DNA from: Candidatus Falkowbacteria bacterium RIFOXYC2_FULL_47_12
GTDB lineage: Bacteria > Patescibacteriota > Patescibacteriia > Patescibacteriales > XYC2-FULL-47-12
DNA: 6,558 nt
Direction: 5' to 3'
Assembly (NCBI GenBank): GCA_001778285.1
Contig: MFGL01000012.1
Span: 1 to 6,558 of the forward strand
Under the pieces are notes generated by a model. The model was not told the DNA's origin, searched no databases, and was given only the letters and a program-made list of their open reading frames with translations. The first letter of the stretch is position 1; every line of letters begins with the position of its first letter. The position numbers and the translations under genes were made by a program. Positions 4,483 to 6,558 of the stretch are shown here, in pieces.

Positions 4483-5271
4483 ATGGTGCTCAACGACGCT
4501 GATATAAAGACTTTGAAAGAATACGTGTATACTCCATACGGCGATATCAAGGCGGAACTGGATGCGCGGTGGAACAACCGCCAATTGCGCGAAAAAGTAG
4601 AAATTTTTTTAGGCGAGTATTTTTTAAAAGAGTTGTTTTCCCAGCCCCGTGCGGTATTGGCTCGGACTATCTTCACCCCGAACCGCGAATTCTATTACTT
4701 TGCTGACATCGTATCCGATTTTTCTCTCCAGCCGCTACTTTTTGAGTACGGAGGAAAATTTGTAGCCAAGAATACGGAGAAGTACCATTTATGCAGAATG
4801 TTTTTTTTGGATTATATCGGCGAAAAAGGCATCCGATTTTCCTCAAAAAATATTGTTGATTTCAATCATAATGAAGGCAAGGACATGCGTGATATCCAAA
4901 CGCATTGGGGAGAAGGCTTGGTTGACTTCCATCATCGGTTATTTGCATGCAAGCATCCGAAAATGGTTAATGATATCGTAAATTTTTCCAAATGGTTTGA
5001 TAGCACTCGTTTTTTAAACAAGAGTTACTACTTCTACTTTTTTAGTTTGTTTATTTGTCACGGAGTTCTGTTTGAAAATTTTTTAATAGAGGACAAGGAG
5101 GAAGCGGCGTTCATAAAAGAACATGTTTTAGGTAGTTTTAAGGAAGTACATAAATTCTTCGGCGTCAAGCCGCTCATCATGCCGCTTTTGCCTTTGGATA
5201 ACGAGAAATTTAGGACATGGATGAGTTATTCACCCGACATGAAAACTCTGTTGGGAGTTGCTGATAATTAA
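4483..5271 (+). CDS. Unrecognised soluble protein
   Basis: A 262-residue protein with no signal peptide or clear membrane span; the hydrophobic aromatic stretch YYFYFFSLFICHGVLF (182-197) is probably buried core. The most motif-like region is VDFNHNEGKDMRDI (125-138) followed by HWGEGLVDFHHRL (141-153), with H129, E131, H141, H150 and H151. This could be a metal or active site, but I do not recognise the family. The ATG at 4483 lies five bases after the previous stop; an in-frame TTG at 4468 would overlap the upstream gene. There is no Shine-Dalgarno, so translational coupling is likely. The next gene starts nine bases after its stop. Confidence 0.8.
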   Translation: MVLNDADIKTLKEYVYTPYGDIKAELDARWNNRQLREKVEIFLGEYFLKELFSQPRAVLARTIFTPNREFYYFADIVSDFSLQPLLFEYGGKFVAKNTEKYHLCRMFFLDYIGEKGIRFSSKNIVDFNHNEGKDMRDIQTHWGEGLVDFHHRLFACKHPKMVNDIVNFSKWFDSTRFLNKSYYFYFFSLFICHGVLFENFLIEDKEEAAFIKEHVLGSFKEVHKFFGVKPLIMPLLPLDNEKFRTWMSYSPDMKTLLGVADN

Positions 5272-5280
5272 AACACCCAC

Positions 5281-6558
5281 ATGACGTACAATATATTAGC
5301 AAATATTCAATATTGTCAGGAGTTTGTAGGATCAATCGCGACGCTGATTTATTATTCCCACGGCGTTCCGGTCGTGGTGTCGCTATTTTTAAGTTTTTTT
5401 GTTTACTTCCATAATCGCAAAAGTCTGTTAGGGAAAATCCTCATCCTTTTTTCCATTGTTTTTTCGATTTGGGCGTATTTGAATTTATCAATCTGGTTTG
5501 GCTATAGTCGCGGCGACATTGTCATGTACAGCTGGGCGCCGATTGAAATTTTTAGCGTTTTGTTATTCTTCTTTGCATTCTATTTCGTGTATGTGTTTAT
5601 TGAAGAAAAAGATGTTGCACTGCCTTGGAAATTATTTTTTTTCTCGTTGATGGTGCCCGTCATTATTTTTAGCGTGACTGACTATAATATGGAGGCTTAT
5701 GACATACAAGAATGCGTGGCGATAGAGGGGAGTATGTATATTTCTTTCGTCAATATCCTTAAAATTTCCCTGGTAACGTTGACGGTTTTATTTTCGCTAT
5801 ATAAATTAATCACTAACAAAATAAAGAGGACGCAAATCGGCCTGTTGGTTTTAGGCATAGCCTTCTTTTTGTATTCCCGCCTGATTGCCGGTTATATTTC
5901 AGAACAAACTCTTGATTTTCGTTACGAGCTCTACGGACTGTATGGCATGGTAATTTTTATTGGTATTTTAACGTATCTTATTGTTAAATACCAAGTATTA
6001 AATATCAAACTTGCTAGTGCTCAAGCGTTAATTTTTACCATCACCATTCTCATCGCCTCGCAGTTTTTTTTCGTGCGTAACTCTGTTAATGTCGTGTTGA
6101 CAGGAGTAACACTCACATTGGTAGTTGGATTCGGCTGGTGGCTCGTGCGTTCGGTCAAACAGGAAATCAAACAGCGCGAGGAGATGGAACAGCTCGCCCG
6201 CGAACTCGCCGAAGCCAACAAGCGCCGTGAGCGCATCAATAAAGAATTGGAACAGGCCAACCGCAAGCTCAAAAAACTTGATGAAGCCAAGTCCGAATTC
6301 ATCTCTATTGCCAGCCACCAGTTGCGCACGCCCCTGACCGCCATCAAAGGCTACGGCTCCATGCTTTTGGACGGCGACTTTGGCGAGTTGAAAGAACAAC
6401 GCCAGCGCGACGCCATTGAAAAAATGTTTATCTCCAACAACCGCCTCATCGCCCTCGTGGAAAACCTGCTCAACGTTTCGCGCATTGAATCCGGCCGGCT
6501 CAGGTTTGACTTCAAAAAACAACAGCTGGAGGCCTTGGTTTCCGAAAGCGTCGCCATT
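5281..6558 (+). CDS. Multi-pass membrane sensor histidine kinase, C-terminus beyond the window
   Basis: An open frame of 426 residues with no stop before the right edge. Residues about 20-290 contain eight or nine hydrophobic spans (near 24-42, 50-72, 85-107, 118-134, 153-176, 184-203, 220-237, 246-262 and 270-290), forming a membrane sensor domain. Residues 292-335 are charged and heptad-like (KQEIKQREEMEQLARELAEA), a signalling coiled coil. The HisKA dimerisation/phosphoacceptor domain follows: SEFISIASHQLRTPLTAIKG (338-357), with His346 as the predicted phosphorylated residue. The window ends after LVENLLNVSRIESGRL (393-408), just before the ATP-binding HATPase domain. The residue after the His is Gln rather than the usual Glu or Asp. 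Start is ATG 5281, nine bases after the preceding stop, without a Shine-Dalgarno. No response regulator is in the window; the partner would lie downstream or be unlinked. Function class very sure; signal unknown. Confidence 0.92.
   Translation, partial: MTYNILANIQYCQEFVGSIATLIYYSHGVPVVVSLFLSFFVYFHNRKSLLGKILILFSIVFSIWAYLNLSIWFGYSRGDIVMYSWAPIEIFSVLLFFFAFYFVYVFIEEKDVALPWKLFFFSLMVPVIIFSVTDYNMEAYDIQECVAIEGSMYISFVNILKISLVTLTVLFSLYKLITNKIKRTQIGLLVLGIAFFLYSRLIAGYISEQTLDFRYELYGLYGMVIFIGILTYLIVKYQVLNIKLASAQALIFTITILIASQFFFVRNSVNVVLTGVTLTLVVGFGWWLVRSVKQEIKQREEMEQLARELAEANKRRERINKELEQANRKLKKLDEAKSEFISIASHQLRTPLTAIKGYGSMLLDGDFGELKEQRQRDAIEKMFISNNRLIALVENLLNVSRIESGRLRFDFKKQQLEALVSESVAI

Noticed and set aside
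6028..6522. Minus-strand frame of 164 codons over the kinase region
   Set aside because: It mirrors the coiled coil and HisKA domain on the + strand; its Phe/Ala/Gly-rich translation is a typical antisense shadow.
1..6558. CRISPR array, tRNA, rRNA or insertion sequence
   Set aside because: No regularly spaced repeats, tRNA-like cloverleaf, rRNA-like stretch or transposase frame was recognised by eye. The only exact longer repeat seen is the two-copy 25-base promoter element.

Overview
The window reads as a fragment of a small-genome bacterial chromosome. The best guess is a member of the Patescibacteria (Candidate Phyla Radiation). That guess rests on general resemblance of the membrane protein, the Cys-rich anchored protein and the SHQLRTPL-type histidine kinase to proteins I associate with that group; no marker gene here settles it. 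All supported genes lie on the + strand. Codon use is mixed and moderately AT-rich. No rRNA, tRNA, CRISPR array or transposase was seen.

Region by region: (1) Bases 1-573 hold the remains of a HigB/Gp49-type toxin, which has a convincing C-terminal half but a broken N-terminal half, overlapping an intact HTH antitoxin-like gene. (2) Bases 574-857 are a non-coding stretch with a tandem C-rich repeat, a promoter module and a nine-G run inside the likely promoter spacer. (3) Bases 858-2492 are the centrepiece: a 60-residue peptide with eight cysteines packed into 19 residues, then a strong intercistronic hairpin, then a 460-residue radical SAM/SPASM enzyme. This is the layout of a ribosomally made, post-translationally modified peptide (RiPP) locus, most like the thioether-forming ranthipeptide class. 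(4) Bases 2561-3187 encode a 208-residue protein with a HELVISH motif that resembles a metallopeptidase site but lacks the usual HExxH spacing. (5) Bases 3188-3355 carry a near-perfect sigma-70 promoter next to a second copy of the module in region 2, driving a multi-pass membrane protein (3356-3934) that ends in a strong intrinsic terminator. (6) Bases 4076-6558 are a tightly packed three-gene set: a membrane-anchored, Cys-rich, surface-exposed protein; an unrecognised soluble protein; and a multi-pass sensor histidine kinase that runs off the right edge.

How they may work together: the peptide gene and the radical SAM gene very probably form one operon, with enzyme level set below peptide level by the hairpin between them. 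A pairing choice around the enzyme's Shine-Dalgarno could tune this further. The three-gene set at the right end has gaps of 5 and 9 bases and no good internal Shine-Dalgarno sites, so it is probably co-transcribed and translationally coupled, with the kinase sensing something at the envelope. No dedicated peptide exporter, leader peptidase or immunity gene is recognisable beside the RiPP pair.
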